From Achromobacter marplatensis (GTDB lineage: Bacteria; Pseudomonadota; Gammaproteobacteria; Burkholderiales; Burkholderiaceae_B): a stretch of 64,000 bases of DNA. Of the stretch, positions 43,453-51,703 are shown one piece after another. The stretch is taken from positions 372,001 to 436,000 of the forward strand of contig NZ_NJIG01000002.1 of NCBI RefSeq assembly GCF_002209535.1, in the 5' to 3' direction. The position numbers were made by a program, and so were the translations under genes. The notes beneath the pieces were generated by a model. The model was not told the DNA's origin. It saw only the letters and a list, made by a program, of their open reading frames with translations, and did not search any database. The stretch's first letter is position 1. Each line of letters begins with the position of its first letter.

Positions 43453-43881
43453 TCCGCAAGGAGAAAAATGGGCAATGGAGAGTTATCGGCCTGGGGCAAC
43501 AGAGGCAACATCAAGCATTGGCGCGGGTTTGCTGTGTTGCCCCTGCTCTAGCGCAGAGGCAACAGAGGCACCAAATCCGGTAGTCATGTCGCCCCACAGT
43601 CGCGTGAGCCGCTTAATGGGAAGCACTGGCTCCACAGCCAATTCAGGGGGGCCCTAGCCGGACAGTGGCGGTAAGGGTGATTCGATCCCCTGACGCTCTC
43701 TAGTCAGGAAAATTCCTAAGGGGGGTAATAATATTCTCCCTAGCTTAGTATTCATGCGGGTTTCCGGGCGATCCGCCGACGTTTCCAGCATCTTCGTGGC
43801 CTTGGGAAGTTACATCCGGCAAGGCCTGCTCTCAGGATCGTCTGACATGGCCGCCCGTAGATAAGGCTCACGTGGCACCCT
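43453..43881. other. Gene-free stretch after the integrase remnant
   Basis: About 430 nt with no credible frame. It includes GGCAACAGAGGCA-type short repeats near 43493 and 43559, and CTGACGCTCTCTAGTCAG near 43691, possibly the remnant of a deleted gene. Confidence 0.35.
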
Positions 43882-44015
43882 GTTTTTTTGCCCAGTATCA
43901 TGTGCTGTCATCTAGATTCGTTTACGCCAGCCTAACCCGACGGGGTGAAAAGCCGAAACGTCCATCGGCCTGGTGCTGGGCCTTATTCTATGGACGACGC
44001 ATAGGACGGCGAGTG
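43882..44015 (+). promoter_or_regulatory. Shared leader, copy A
   Basis: This stretch is clearly similar to 46508-46641: CCAGTATCAT, GTCATCTAGATTC, AAAAGCC, AACGTCCA and GCATAGGACGGCG occur in the same order. In both copies it ends at the ATG of a cargo gene beginning ATGGACGA. It likely holds the promoter and regulatory signals of the module. Confidence 0.6.
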
Positions 44016-44828
44016 ATGGACGAGGCGCAAAAAAAGGCAGAAGCTGAGTTTGCAAAAAAGAGGACGGAGGCTTTAAGTTTCTTGGAGTGGGAAACCCGCG
44101 AACAGTTGCTAGAAAAGGCGGCAGATTTCTATGCCGTCGGGGCTGTTGCTTTTGAAGCCCTAGGCCCACGGCGACCCGCAGTGCCGCTTGCCGAGAATGA
44201 AATCCCTATTCCAAAGGAAGGCACAAGCCCCATAAAGGAGGCTGCAACAGCCTTGAATTCGGTCCTCGGAGTATGGGAGGAAATGTTCCACGGAAACGCA
44301 GGTGAATACCTCAAATCTGATGAGGGCGAGACGCTAGATCCGCTTACCTTCTTTGCTACCGCAGTGGTACGGCCTCTTTTGGATGACCCTGAAACGTCCG
44401 GTGATGCCCACGTCGAATTGATGGGCGATGTGTCTGATCCGGACAGACTCCCATTTGGCATCCAATGCATGATTACGTGCGCAGCCTACGTAGTGCAGAC
44501 AATAAAGACTGAAAAAGCAGGGGACTGGGATCAGGCGTGGCTATACGCAACGAAAGCTAAGTACTGGTCTGGAATTATCCTTGGGGCAACATCTTCAAAA
44601 GGAAGAGGGGAGAGCCCGGCATCTGCGCTCGCAAAGATGCGCCATAAGGAAAACTATGCATTGCGTGCTGATGTTGAAAATTACTGGCGCACTCACATTG
44701 ATCCTTCCCTGTCCGCGCAGAAAGCGGCAGAGCAGGTAATCCGCGCCAACGCTGTGCCTCTCTCGTACAAGAAAATTGCTGAGATTATTTCCCGTCTGCG
44801 CAAAGAGGAAGCTCTGCGCACAACGTGA
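44016..44828 (+). CDS. Cargo protein A of the tRNA-Leu element (unknown function)
   Basis: 270 residues from the ATG at 44016 (MDEAQKKAEAEFAKKRTEAL). The sequence is helical and acidic, with no signal peptide, membrane helix or catalytic motif. The middle includes PLTFFATAVVRPLLDDPET and WLYATKAKYWSGIILGAT. The C-terminus (SAQKAAEQVIRANAVPLSYK, KIAEIISRLRKEE) looks like a DNA-binding helical end. Base composition is visibly lower in GC than the host genes. It occupies the cargo slot of module A. A defence or regulatory role is possible but not shown. Confidence 0.65.
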   Translation: MDEAQKKAEAEFAKKRTEALSFLEWETREQLLEKAADFYAVGAVAFEALGPRRPAVPLAENEIPIPKEGTSPIKEAATALNSVLGVWEEMFHGNAGEYLKSDEGETLDPLTFFATAVVRPLLDDPETSGDAHVELMGDVSDPDRLPFGIQCMITCAAYVVQTIKTEKAGDWDQAWLYATKAKYWSGIILGATSSKGRGESPASALAKMRHKENYALRADVENYWRTHIDPSLSAQKAAEQVIRANAVPLSYKKIAEIISRLRKEEALRTT

Positions 44829-44944
44829 TTTTTGCGCTTGAAGTCCGTCCAGCGCTTGCCGCACGCTCTGCGGCTACGGGTAGGATTGGCGGTTAGCGAT
44901 GCATAGTATTCAGATCACGATCAACTTTCGTGAGATGCATCCCT

Positions 44945-45232
44945 ATGCAAGCCGCCATTCTCAAACCGGGTTGTACTGCTCCGTATAACAAGCCAGTACA
45001 CACTACCGAAACCGACGCCGCCGCATTGCCCGCCACGGGCTATGTGCGCCTGCCCGTCGCGCCGGCACTCTGCGGTGTGGCCATGTCCAACATCTGGGCC
45101 TGGACCGCGCAAGGCCGTTTACCCAAGCTCGTCAAAATGTCGCCGCGCGTCTGCGCGTGGTCGGTGGCCGAAGTGCGCGCATGGCTGGCCGGTCATCTTG
45201 TCAGGCAGATCTCCAACATGGTGGAGCACTGA
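44945..45232 (+). CDS. AlpA-like regulator, module copy A
   Basis: 95 residues from the ATG at 44945. VRLPVAPALCGVAMSNIWAW then TAQGRLPKLVKMSPRVCAWS and VAEVRAWL form the AlpA-type winged helix. The N-terminal extension MQAAILKPGCTAPYNKPVHT is shared with the copy at 47685-47972. The next gene starts 3 nt after its stop. Confidence 0.8.
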   Translation: MQAAILKPGCTAPYNKPVHTTETDAAALPATGYVRLPVAPALCGVAMSNIWAWTAQGRLPKLVKMSPRVCAWSVAEVRAWLAGHLVRQISNMVEH

Positions 45233-45235
45233 ACC

Positions 45236-45934
45236 ATGGCGATGACGACCGAAGAAAAGGGCCTCGACTCATGCAAGAGTGCGACCCCGACGACCAGCGC
45301 GCGTGTTACCGCGCTGACGTTGCATCCTGTCAAGGGCGAGCCTTGCATTGATAGCCGCCTGCTGGCGCTGCATTTGAGGAATCAGCACGAGAGCGTGTGT
45401 GAGCTTATCGAACGGCACCGTCACCGATTCGAGCGCATCAGCCAATTGCGGTTTCAAACGGATGTCGGCAAACGCAAACAAGGGGGCGGGAATCCTGAAC
45501 GGTACGCGCTGCTGACCGAGGACCAAGCCTATTACCTGCTGTCGCTCTCCAAGAGCACCGAACGCGTGGCGGACTTGAAGCTCCAGCTGGTGCTGACCTT
45601 TCGCGAGGTCCGCCAGGCGCAAGACTTGACGCAGGTCGAATACCTGCCCACCTACCACGCGCTGCATGACGAAATCCACGCGCTGGCAGGACGGTCCCAG
45701 AACGCACGGTTCGTTCATATAAACGTCAACAAGCTGGTGAACAAGGCCATCGGCGTCGGCGCGGGTGAACGGGGGCGCTTGGATGTGCCGCGCAAGTCCA
45801 TGCTCATCGCGGCGCAGTACGTGGCCAGCACGGCGATGCACGGCGCAGCAGACCACCACGAAGGATACGCGCAGGCCAGAGACGCCCTTGAGCGATTTGG
45901 CGCGACCTTGCTTGGAGGTGGCCACCATGCGTAA
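45236..45934 (+). CDS. Rha-family phage regulatory protein, module copy A
   Basis: 232 residues. The Rha domain is visible: IDSRLLALHLRNQHESVCEL, then YALLTEDQAYYLLSLSKST, and VADLKLQLVLTFREVRQAQ. The C-terminal part (YHALHDEIHALAGRSQNARF, VHINVNKLVNKAIGVGAGER) is closely shared with 47976-48674. The middle DNA-contact region differs more between the copies. Rha proteins regulate phage or satellite development. It overlaps the next gene by 8 nt. Confidence 0.85.
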   Translation: MAMTTEEKGLDSCKSATPTTSARVTALTLHPVKGEPCIDSRLLALHLRNQHESVCELIERHRHRFERISQLRFQTDVGKRKQGGGNPERYALLTEDQAYYLLSLSKSTERVADLKLQLVLTFREVRQAQDLTQVEYLPTYHALHDEIHALAGRSQNARFVHINVNKLVNKAIGVGAGERGRLDVPRKSMLIAAQYVASTAMHGAADHHEGYAQARDALERFGATLLGGGHHA

Positions 45935-46169
45935 CGATAAATCCACGTCTGGAGCGGCCCAGCAACGCCGCATTCTGGAAGCCCTGGCAATGCGCCCCCA
46001 CACGTCCTACGAACTGCGCAAACTGGGCTGCTACCAACCCAATACGCGCATCCTTGAACTGCGCCGCAAGGGCTACAACATCAGCACAGAGCGCGTGAGT
46101 ATCTGGGACGATGATGGGTACGGGCATGAGGGCGTGGCCCTCTATTCGCTGCATGGGGGTGGAGCATGA
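45927..46169 (+). CDS. Small HTH protein, module copy A
   Basis: 80 residues: SGAAQQRRILEALAMRPHTS, YELRKLGCYQPNTRILELRR and DDGYGHEGVALYSLHGGG. This is a winged helix-turn-helix that is short and common in proteobacterial prophage regions. It is about 80 percent alike by eye to 48664-48903. Its stop overlaps the Ash-like ATG. Confidence 0.8.
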   Translation: MRNDKSTSGAAQQRRILEALAMRPHTSYELRKLGCYQPNTRILELRRKGYNISTERVSIWDDDGYGHEGVALYSLHGGGA

Positions 46170-46405
46170 GCGCTCCTATGCCGTATATAAATTGCGCTAC
46201 AGCACCAATGGTAGCCGGATCTGAGAAGCCCGAATGCTCCAAGGCGGGCTGCCGCCGCCAGGCGGTGTTTTTTCGTCCGTATGCTGTTGCGCTCCCTTTT
46301 TTGGGCGGGGGATTGCGGGGAGGCTTCGGCCAGCCGGTTTTCTCAGACGCCGCTTTTCTCAGCCCTGCTTTCTGCCCGCCTAGGAGCGGCGTCGCCGCTG
46401 GATAG
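46166..46405 (+). CDS. Ash-like small protein in the tRNA-Leu element
   Basis: 79 residues. VFFRPYAVALPFLGGGLRG and LSPAFCPPRSG parallel the Ash motif at 20291-20542 (FLRPFAVAHP, then NPAFCSP). It starts by overlapping the HTH stop (ATGA). The second module copy starts similarly (ATGAGCGC at 48900) but loses the frame at once, so only copy A keeps it. Confidence 0.5.
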   Translation: MSAPMPYINCATAPMVAGSEKPECSKAGCRRQAVFFRPYAVALPFLGGGLRGGFGQPVFSDAAFLSPAFCPPRSGVAAG

Positions 46406-46507
46406 CCGGGCCAGTTAGCAGGACTTAGCACCCGCCCGGCGGGGGACAGCGCGGTTCGATAAAACTTGAAGTCCACCGGCCGACAAGCCATACAATGACC
46501 ATCCTGG

Positions 46508-46641
46508 GTTTTTGTCCAGTATCATCTTCCGTCATCTAGATTCATCTTCGCCAGCGCCTAGGCTGATCCCCGAAAAGCCGGAACGTCCACCGGCTTGGCG
46601 CTGGCTCCTATTCCTTGGACGGCGCATAGGACGGCGCGAGT
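46508..46641 (+). promoter_or_regulatory. Shared leader, copy B
   Basis: The counterpart of 43882-44015, ending at the ATG of the cargo gene at 46642. Conserved blocks include GTCATCTAGATTC and GCATAGGACGGCG. Differences are spread along its length, so the copies are old or come from different elements. Confidence 0.6.
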
Positions 46642-47535
46642 ATGGACGACCGCGAGGATATTAGAACTGTAGCGGCTGCGTTGGCTGCGAAGCTGCGCAG
46701 CAGTGAGGACATTGGGGCTGTAGCGGCAGCAGCACAGTTGCAGTTGCGTTTGAAGCCAGCATTTGACCTCGCAGAACGGATCAGAATACCTGCCGCTGCC
46801 GCAGCAGCGGCAAGGGTTGCCGCTCAGTTGGAAGTGCGGCATCAAAATTGGCTGGACAACATTTCAGTACCGCGTATCGATGCCATACATTCAGCACAGA
46901 GCGCAGCACGCCGTCTTGCCGAGATGGTTGCTCCTGCATCGCATTCGTTTGCTGCGCTAGAAAGCCCTTGGCGGAAGAGCGAAAGCGATTTTAGGGAGTA
47001 CGTTCAAAGCCAACTGGCGGCGGTTGATTCGCTAGTGGCTCCAGCACAGGAACAACCTGCCACGCAGCAGAGAGACTGGGAGCTTGAGCGCGAGGTACGT
47101 GACCTGGGGGCGCTTTGTGAACAGAAAAGCCGTCAGTTGGGCCATCACGAACGGGTGATGAAGATGGAGATGGCCGACATACGGCGCTTGGCGGACGAAG
47201 GTGACGCCGTGGCTATTGCCGCCGTCAATCTGGTAGAGCGTGAGGCTGCTCAGCGTGCGACCAAGGCGGCGAAGGCGCGGTCTGACTTACGATACGGACC
47301 GTGCATAGAGTTGGCCTATCGGCTGGTGAGAGAACGTGTACCAGCAAGCGGCCAATGGCCCAGCCGAAGACAAGCCAGGCTTGCGGTGGAAGATGCTGTG
47401 CTGAGCAGCGAGGCCGGAAAGAAAGTGGGACTCTCCAAAGATCAGGCCTCCAAAACGATTGAAAAATGGCTGAGAGAAATGCCCGACCATGACAAGGTAA
47501 TTCGTCCCCGCACTACGCGAAAGGCGGGCTCGTAA
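46642..47535 (+). CDS. Cargo protein B of the tRNA-Leu element (unknown function)
   Basis: 297 residues. The N-terminal 110 residues are Ala-rich helix (TVAAALAAKLRSSEDIGAVA, RIPAAAAAAARVAAQLEVRH). A charged middle follows (LEREVRDLGALCEQKSRQLG), and the C-terminus has an HTH-like end (RRQARLAVEDAVLSSEAGKK, VGLSKDQASKTIEKWLREMP). There is no signal peptide or known enzyme motif. It shares the leader with cargo A but not the protein sequence, so the slot holds unrelated genes. A DNA-binding or coiled-coil role is plausible. Confidence 0.6.
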   Translation: MDDREDIRTVAAALAAKLRSSEDIGAVAAAAQLQLRLKPAFDLAERIRIPAAAAAAARVAAQLEVRHQNWLDNISVPRIDAIHSAQSAARRLAEMVAPASHSFAALESPWRKSESDFREYVQSQLAAVDSLVAPAQEQPATQQRDWELEREVRDLGALCEQKSRQLGHHERVMKMEMADIRRLADEGDAVAIAAVNLVEREAAQRATKAAKARSDLRYGPCIELAYRLVRERVPASGQWPSRRQARLAVEDAVLSSEAGKKVGLSKDQASKTIEKWLREMPDHDKVIRPRTTRKAGS

Positions 47536-47563
47536 CACATTCAGCACATTGCGTATACCCCTT

Positions 47564-47615
47564 CTACGCGCAGACGGGGTATGCCTACGCGCACGCGTAG
47601 TACGTCTACGCGTAG
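47564..47615. promoter_or_regulatory. Clustered CTACGCG inverted repeats upstream of module copy B
   Basis: CTACGCGCAG at 47564, the inverted pair CTACGCG-CA-CGCGTAG at 47585-47600, and the palindrome CTACGCGTAG at 47606-47615. They lie 70-120 nt before the AlpA-like ATG and have no match upstream of copy A. The arrangement fits an operator for the AlpA or Rha proteins. Confidence 0.55.
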
Positions 47616-47684
47616 ATGACCTATTTTGCCTAGGCACCACCCGGCAATCTGCCTCTTGTTTCAAACAACAGGAGCGCAGCAGCG

Positions 47685-47972
47685 ATGCACGCCACCATCA
47701 TCAAACCGGGTCGTACCGCACCGTCTACCAAGCCGGTACACACCACTGAAACGTACACAGCCACCCTGCCCGCCGTGGGCTATGCCCGCGTCCCTATGGT
47801 GTCCCGCGTGCTGGGCATCGCGGTGTCCACGCTGTGGGCCTGGGCCGCCCAGGGCCGTTTCCCCAAACCCGTGAAGTTGTCGCCGCGAGTGAGCGCCTGG
47901 CCGGTGGCCGACGTGCGTGCTTGGCTGGTGGATCCATGCGCATGGCAGGCCGCCAACAAGGTGGGGGGCTGA
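47685..47972 (+). CDS. AlpA-like regulator, module copy B
   Basis: 95 residues from the ATG at 47685. VPMVSRVLGIAVSTLWAWAA, then QGRFPKPVKLSPRVSAWPVA and DVRAWLVD form the AlpA winged helix. The start MHATIIKPGRTAP matches copy A. The Rha-like gene begins 3 nt after its stop, the same spacing as in copy A. Confidence 0.82.
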   Translation: MHATIIKPGRTAPSTKPVHTTETYTATLPAVGYARVPMVSRVLGIAVSTLWAWAAQGRFPKPVKLSPRVSAWPVADVRAWLVDPCAWQAANKVGG

Positions 47973-47975
47973 GCT

Positions 47976-48674
47976 ATGGCGATGACGACCAAAAAAAAGG
48001 GCCGTGACTTCTGCAAGAGCGCGACCCCGACGACCAGCGCGCATGATATCGCGGTGACGTTGTATCCCGTCAAGGGTGAACCGCGCATTGATAGCCGCTT
48101 GCTCGCGTTGCACCTGGGCAATCAGCATGAGAGCGTGACCAAACTGTTGACGGCCTACGCCGACGACTTCCGGGAGCTGGGAATATTTCGATTTCAAATC
48201 GGGAAACCCCCTGCGGGCTCACTGGGCGGGCGGCCGGAGAAGTACGCCTTGCTGAATGAGGATCAGGCGTACTTGTTGCTGACCTATAGCCGCAACACGG
48301 CCACCGTGCGGGCGCTCAAGGTTCGCTTGGTGAAGGCTTTCCGCGAGGCCCGCCAGGCGCAAGACCTGACCCACGCGGAATACCTGCCGACGTACCATGC
48401 GCTCCACGATGAAATCCATGCGCTCGCAGGGCAGTCGCCGCATGAACGGTTCGTTCATATGAACGTCAACCGCCTCATTAACAAGGCCGTTGGCATTGGG
48501 CCGGGCGAGCGGGGGCGCTTGGATGTGCCCCGCCGCTCCATTCTCATCGCGGCGCAGTTTGTAGCCAGCACGGCGATGCAGGGCGCGGCGGACCACCGGG
48601 AAGGGTATGCGCACGCGAAGCAAGCACTGGACCGTTTGGGCGTGACCTTGTTGGGGGGCGGCCATGCGCGATAA
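47976..48674 (+). CDS. Rha-family phage regulatory protein, module copy B
   Basis: 232 residues, the same length as copy A. IDSRLLALHLGNQHESVTKL, YALLNEDQAYLLLTYSRNTA and VRALKVRLVKAFREARQAQD carry the Rha domain. The C-terminal half is nearly the same as in copy A, while residues about 55-90 (TAYADDFRELGIFRFQIGKP) are distinct, the part expected to recognise DNA. It overlaps the HTH gene by 11 nt. Confidence 0.87.
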   Translation: MAMTTKKKGRDFCKSATPTTSAHDIAVTLYPVKGEPRIDSRLLALHLGNQHESVTKLLTAYADDFRELGIFRFQIGKPPAGSLGGRPEKYALLNEDQAYLLLTYSRNTATVRALKVRLVKAFREARQAQDLTHAEYLPTYHALHDEIHALAGQSPHERFVHMNVNRLINKAVGIGPGERGRLDVPRRSILIAAQFVASTAMQGAADHREGYAHAKQALDRLGVTLLGGGHAR

Positions 48675-48903
48675 GTCCACCAGCGGCGCAGCCCAGCGCA
48701 TCCGCATCTTGCAAGCCCTGACCCTGCGTCCCCATACCTCCTACGAGCTGCGCAAATTGGGCTGCTACCAAGCCCCCACGCGCATTATCGAACTGCGCCG
48801 CCAGGGCCACAACATCAGCACCGAGCGCGTAAGCATCTGGGACGATGAGGGGTACCGGCATGACGGGGTGGCCCTGTATTCACTGCATGGGGGTGGAGCA
48901 TGA
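48664..48903 (+). CDS. Small HTH protein, module copy B
   Basis: 79 residues: SGAAQRIRILQALTLRPHTS, YELRKLGCYQAPTRIIELRR, ending ALYSLHGGGA like copy A. It is the last gene of the element. No Ash-like frame follows. Confidence 0.8.
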   Translation: MRDKSTSGAAQRIRILQALTLRPHTSYELRKLGCYQAPTRIIELRRQGHNISTERVSIWDDEGYRHDGVALYSLHGGGA

Positions 48904-49306
48904 GCGCCCTCGAGTCGGGCACGGTTAACAAAAAAATTGTTAACCTGCGCTCGAATTGTTAACCCCGCTTAGGCGGGACTGACCGGAATGCACGGGTCGC
49001 TAGTCCCGAACTGGGACATGTCCGGATTTGGGACATGTCCGAATCTCGGACACATTGTCCCGCCACATGATGGTGAAGGAGCAGGCTCAAAAGTATCTCG
49101 CCTTGCGGGCGGAGTTGGCAGGGGGGCAAAGCCCGCACCATCGTCTTGAGTTGCGCGGAGCCGCTAGCATGCTGACCTAGACCGGCTCAAAAGTGAGTCA
49201 TCCGCGTCAATAGTCTAGCGTCGTATCTGCGGATATCGGCCAAGTCTTCATTTTTTGGTACCGTTTTAGGTACTTCTTGGTGATAGCGCTAGGAAGCTTG
49301 CTATGA
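48904..49306. promoter_or_regulatory. Gene-free right end with palindromic repeats
   Basis: No gene is visible. At 48923-48945 a hairpin has 9-nt arms GGTTAACAA / TTGTTAACC around an A5 loop, and a third GTTAAC lies at 48958. GGACATGTCC palindromes occur at 49014-49023 and 49031-49040, 17 bp apart, with a partial third (CTCGGACACATTGTCCC) after them. Near attR are GGTAC repeats like those at 42088-42148. These look like protein-binding sites. Confidence 0.45.
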
Positions 49307-49332
49307 AGTTCGAGTCTCGCCGTCGGCACCAA
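49307..49332 (+). repeat. attR of the tRNA-Leu element
   Basis: The second copy of the 26-bp tRNA-Leu(GAG) 3' end. No complete tRNA exists here, so this is the displaced half-site. Confidence 0.9.
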
Positions 49333-49343
49333 GAATTCCTCGT

Positions 49344-49383
49344 AAAAAGCCCGCTGAAACGTGAAGTTTCAGCGGGCTTTTTG
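49344..49383 (+). terminator. Original tRNA-Leu(GAG) terminator, displaced by the element
   Basis: AAAAAGCCCGCTGAAAC, short loop, GTTTCAGCGGGCTTTTT: a bidirectional intrinsic terminator 11 nt after attR. It can also end pqiC transcription coming from the right. Confidence 0.88.
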
Positions 49384-49415
49384 CTTGTTTGTTTTTTTTG
49401 GGGGGAGCAGTCCGT

Positions 49416-50042
49416 CTAGGACATCTGCGCGGCCCCGCATTTCGACTGGCGCGAGGCCGACCATGTCGTCGCGTCTTGGCCGATCCGTTCGGCCAACGCC
49501 GCGATCAAGCGCTGCTGCGCTTGCACAAGCGCGGGATAGCCGGCGGCCGCGGGTTCCTCGAAGCGTCCGTGGCAGACCAGCTTGGCGCTGCCAGGGACCC
49601 GCGCGTCCCCCAAGGTCCAACCCGCTTCCAGCTGCACCCGCTTGCCCGGCCACGCGTCAAACCGGCGGATCTGCAATTTCACCCTGATCACCTGCCCGTC
49701 GCTGGGCATGGACAGGCCGGCGACGTCCTGGGTGCCCAGGCGATCGACCAACTGCGCCGACAAGGCGTTGCGTATCTCTTCGTCCAACGGCCCCAGCCAC
49801 CGCTCGTCATCCAGGACGGCGAGCATGCCGCTGTCGTCTTGCCTGACCACCAGTTGGGGTTGATTCAGATACTCCGGCAACGTCACGGGCAGCACGTCGA
49901 CCACGAAGCGCGCTGGCGGCCCCTGAGGCGCCGCGTCCGCCTGAGGGGTGAGCAAGGTGTAATGGCGGACAGGCGTAGACGCGCTGCACGCTGCCAGCGC
50001 CAGGGTCAGGGCGAGGAGGCTGATACGAATAGGTCGGGTCAT
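49416..50042 (-). CDS. pqiC: PqiC-like outer-membrane lipoprotein
   Basis: 208 residues with a lipoprotein signal (ISLLALTLALAAC, lipobox LAAC). The ABC-type auxiliary lipoprotein domain follows (RHYTLLTPQADAAP, VDVLPVTLPEYLNQPQLVV, LDEEIRNALSAQLVDRLG). In the Pqi system PqiC anchors the PqiB tunnel at the outer membrane for lipid transfer. The ATG overlaps the PqiB stop by four bases, so it is last in a coupled operon. Confidence 0.88.
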   Translation of the reverse strand: MTRPIRISLLALTLALAACSASTPVRHYTLLTPQADAAPQGPPARFVVDVLPVTLPEYLNQPQLVVRQDDSGMLAVLDDERWLGPLDEEIRNALSAQLVDRLGTQDVAGLSMPSDGQVIRVKLQIRRFDAWPGKRVQLEAGWTLGDARVPGSAKLVCHGRFEEPAAAGYPALVQAQQRLIAALAERIGQDATTWSASRQSKCGAAQMS

Positions 50043-51703
50043 CGCTGGGGAGTCTCCATCGTGCGGGCTGGCGGCTCTGTGGAAGCCTCGAGGGTGGCGT
50101 TCTTGGGGCGGCCCCGCACCATCGCCTCGGGATAGCGGCTTAACAGGTCGGTCAAGGTGCGTACCGAGCGCGCGGCGCGCTGGATTTCCTGCAGGGCCTG
50201 GCCCAGGTTCTGCCGCAACGTCGCATCTTCGGCAAGCATGCCGTGCGCGGCGCCGATGGTCTGTTGGGCCTGGCGCAGAGTCTGCGTGGCCTGCGGCAGG
50301 ACCAGGCCGTTGACCTGCTGCAGCGCTTTATTCAGGTTGGCAAAGGACGCGTCAAGATTTCGGCCAATACTGTCCAAAGGCATCTTGTCGATCTTGCCCA
50401 CGATGCTGGCGACCCGCTCCTGCAATTGGTCGAAGCTGCCGCTGACGGTGGGCAGCATTATCGGACGACGTTGCGGATCAAAAACGACCTTGGGCGTATT
50501 CGGGATGAAGTCCAGGGCGATGTAAAGCTGGCCGGTCAGCAAGTTTCCTGTCCTTGCCTGAGCCCGCAGGCCGTGCGCCACCATTTCTTGCAGCATGTGC
50601 ACCAGCCGGTCTTCCTCGGTGCCGTCGACGGCCGGCATTTTCTCCATGATCTCGCCCAGCCGCTGCGGATAAACCACAACGCCGACCTTGGACTGAAAGC
50701 GGCGCCGGTCGGGGTCGTAATCGGGCTTGATGGAGACGACCTTGCCCAGGTCCATGCCATCGAACTGCACGGGCGCACCAATGGTCAGGCCGCGCAAGGA
50801 TTGCTCGAAGACCAGATAGGCGGTCTGCGACGGCCCGTCGGGCGGGGCCAGCGCGGCCTGCTGATCCTTGGCCAACTCGTAGGCCGTGTCTTCGGCAGCG
50901 GGCTCGCCAGCCACGCCTGGGGCCGTCCCGAAGGACACACCCCCCGCCAGGATGGTGGCGATCGATTGCGTTTGCAGCTTGAATCCGTCCGCACCGAGCG
51001 AGACGTCCACCCCGCTGGCGTTCCAGAAGCGCGTTTCCGTGGTGACAAAACGGTCGTAGGGCGCGTTGACGAAAAGGCGCAGGGCGACCGCCTTGCCGTC
51101 TTCGCCCAACTGGTACGACGCGACACGGCCGACCTGTATTCGTCGGTAATAGACGGGGGAACCGACGTCCAGCGAGCCGAGATCTTCGGTATGCAGAACG
51201 AAAGACCGGCCAGGTGTGTCGCCGATGACGGTGGGTGGGCTCTCCAGGCCCGTGAATTCCTTGCCGGGCTCTGTCGATTGCCCCCGGTCGACGCCGATAT
51301 ATGCCCCGGACAGCAGCGTATCCACGCCGGAAACCCCATCGATGCCGATGCGCGGGCGCACCACCCAAAACCGGGAGTCCTCACGCGCCAGGCTCGCGGC
51401 ATCCTTATCCAGCGCGACCGTTGCGACCACACGGGAACCGTCTTCGCTCAAGCCGATCGCCGTCACCGTGCCCACGTTGACGTCCTTGTACTTCACCAAG
51501 GTCTTGCCCTCTTCCAGGCCGGCGGCCGTGCGAAACGTGATACTGATCACGGGGCCTTCGGTCATCCAGGTTTGCACCAGCATGGAAAGGCCGATCAGCG
51601 CGGCGGTGACGGGCACCAGCCAGATAAGCGAGATCCGCCATTTTCTGCGCGGTATCACCGTAGGAGCGTCGAGCCCGTGGAGCTCCCGGGAAGCATCATT
51701 CAT
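50039..51703 (-). CDS. pqiB: PqiB-like MCE-domain protein
   Basis: 554 residues. One N-terminal membrane helix (ISLIWLVPVTAALIGLSMLV) is followed by three MCE/MlaD repeats: SITFRTAAGLEEGKTLVKY near 50, SPVYYRRIQVGRVASYQL near 175 and GAPVQFDGMDLGKVVSIKP near 300. A C-terminal helical region (SFANLNKALQQVNGLVLPQ) forms the needle. It spans the periplasm as a hexameric tunnel for lipids between the membranes. Confidence 0.93.
   Translation of the reverse strand: MNDASRELHGLDAPTVIPRRKWRISLIWLVPVTAALIGLSMLVQTWMTEGPVISITFRTAAGLEEGKTLVKYKDVNVGTVTAIGLSEDGSRVVATVALDKDAASLAREDSRFWVVRPRIGIDGVSGVDTLLSGAYIGVDRGQSTEPGKEFTGLESPPTVIGDTPGRSFVLHTEDLGSLDVGSPVYYRRIQVGRVASYQLGEDGKAVALRLFVNAPYDRFVTTETRFWNASGVDVSLGADGFKLQTQSIATILAGGVSFGTAPGVAGEPAAEDTAYELAKDQQAALAPPDGPSQTAYLVFEQSLRGLTIGAPVQFDGMDLGKVVSIKPDYDPDRRRFQSKVGVVVYPQRLGEIMEKMPAVDGTEEDRLVHMLQEMVAHGLRAQARTGNLLTGQLYIALDFIPNTPKVVFDPQRRPIMLPTVSGSFDQLQERVASIVGKIDKMPLDSIGRNLDASFANLNKALQQVNGLVLPQATQTLRQAQQTIGAAHGMLAEDATLRQNLGQALQEIQRAARSVRTLTDLLSRYPEAMVRGRPKNATLEASTEPPARTMETPQR

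Larger units (their letters stand above)
41953..49332. mobile_element. Degenerate integrated element at tRNA-Leu(GAG), 7.4 kb
   Basis: Flanked by 26-bp direct repeats of the tRNA-Leu 3' end. It holds a P4-like integrase pseudogene, two copies of a regulatory module with different cargo genes, an Ash-like ORF and palindromic operator-like sequences. No replication or virion gene is present. The broken integrase means it can move only with help in trans. Confidence 0.85.
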
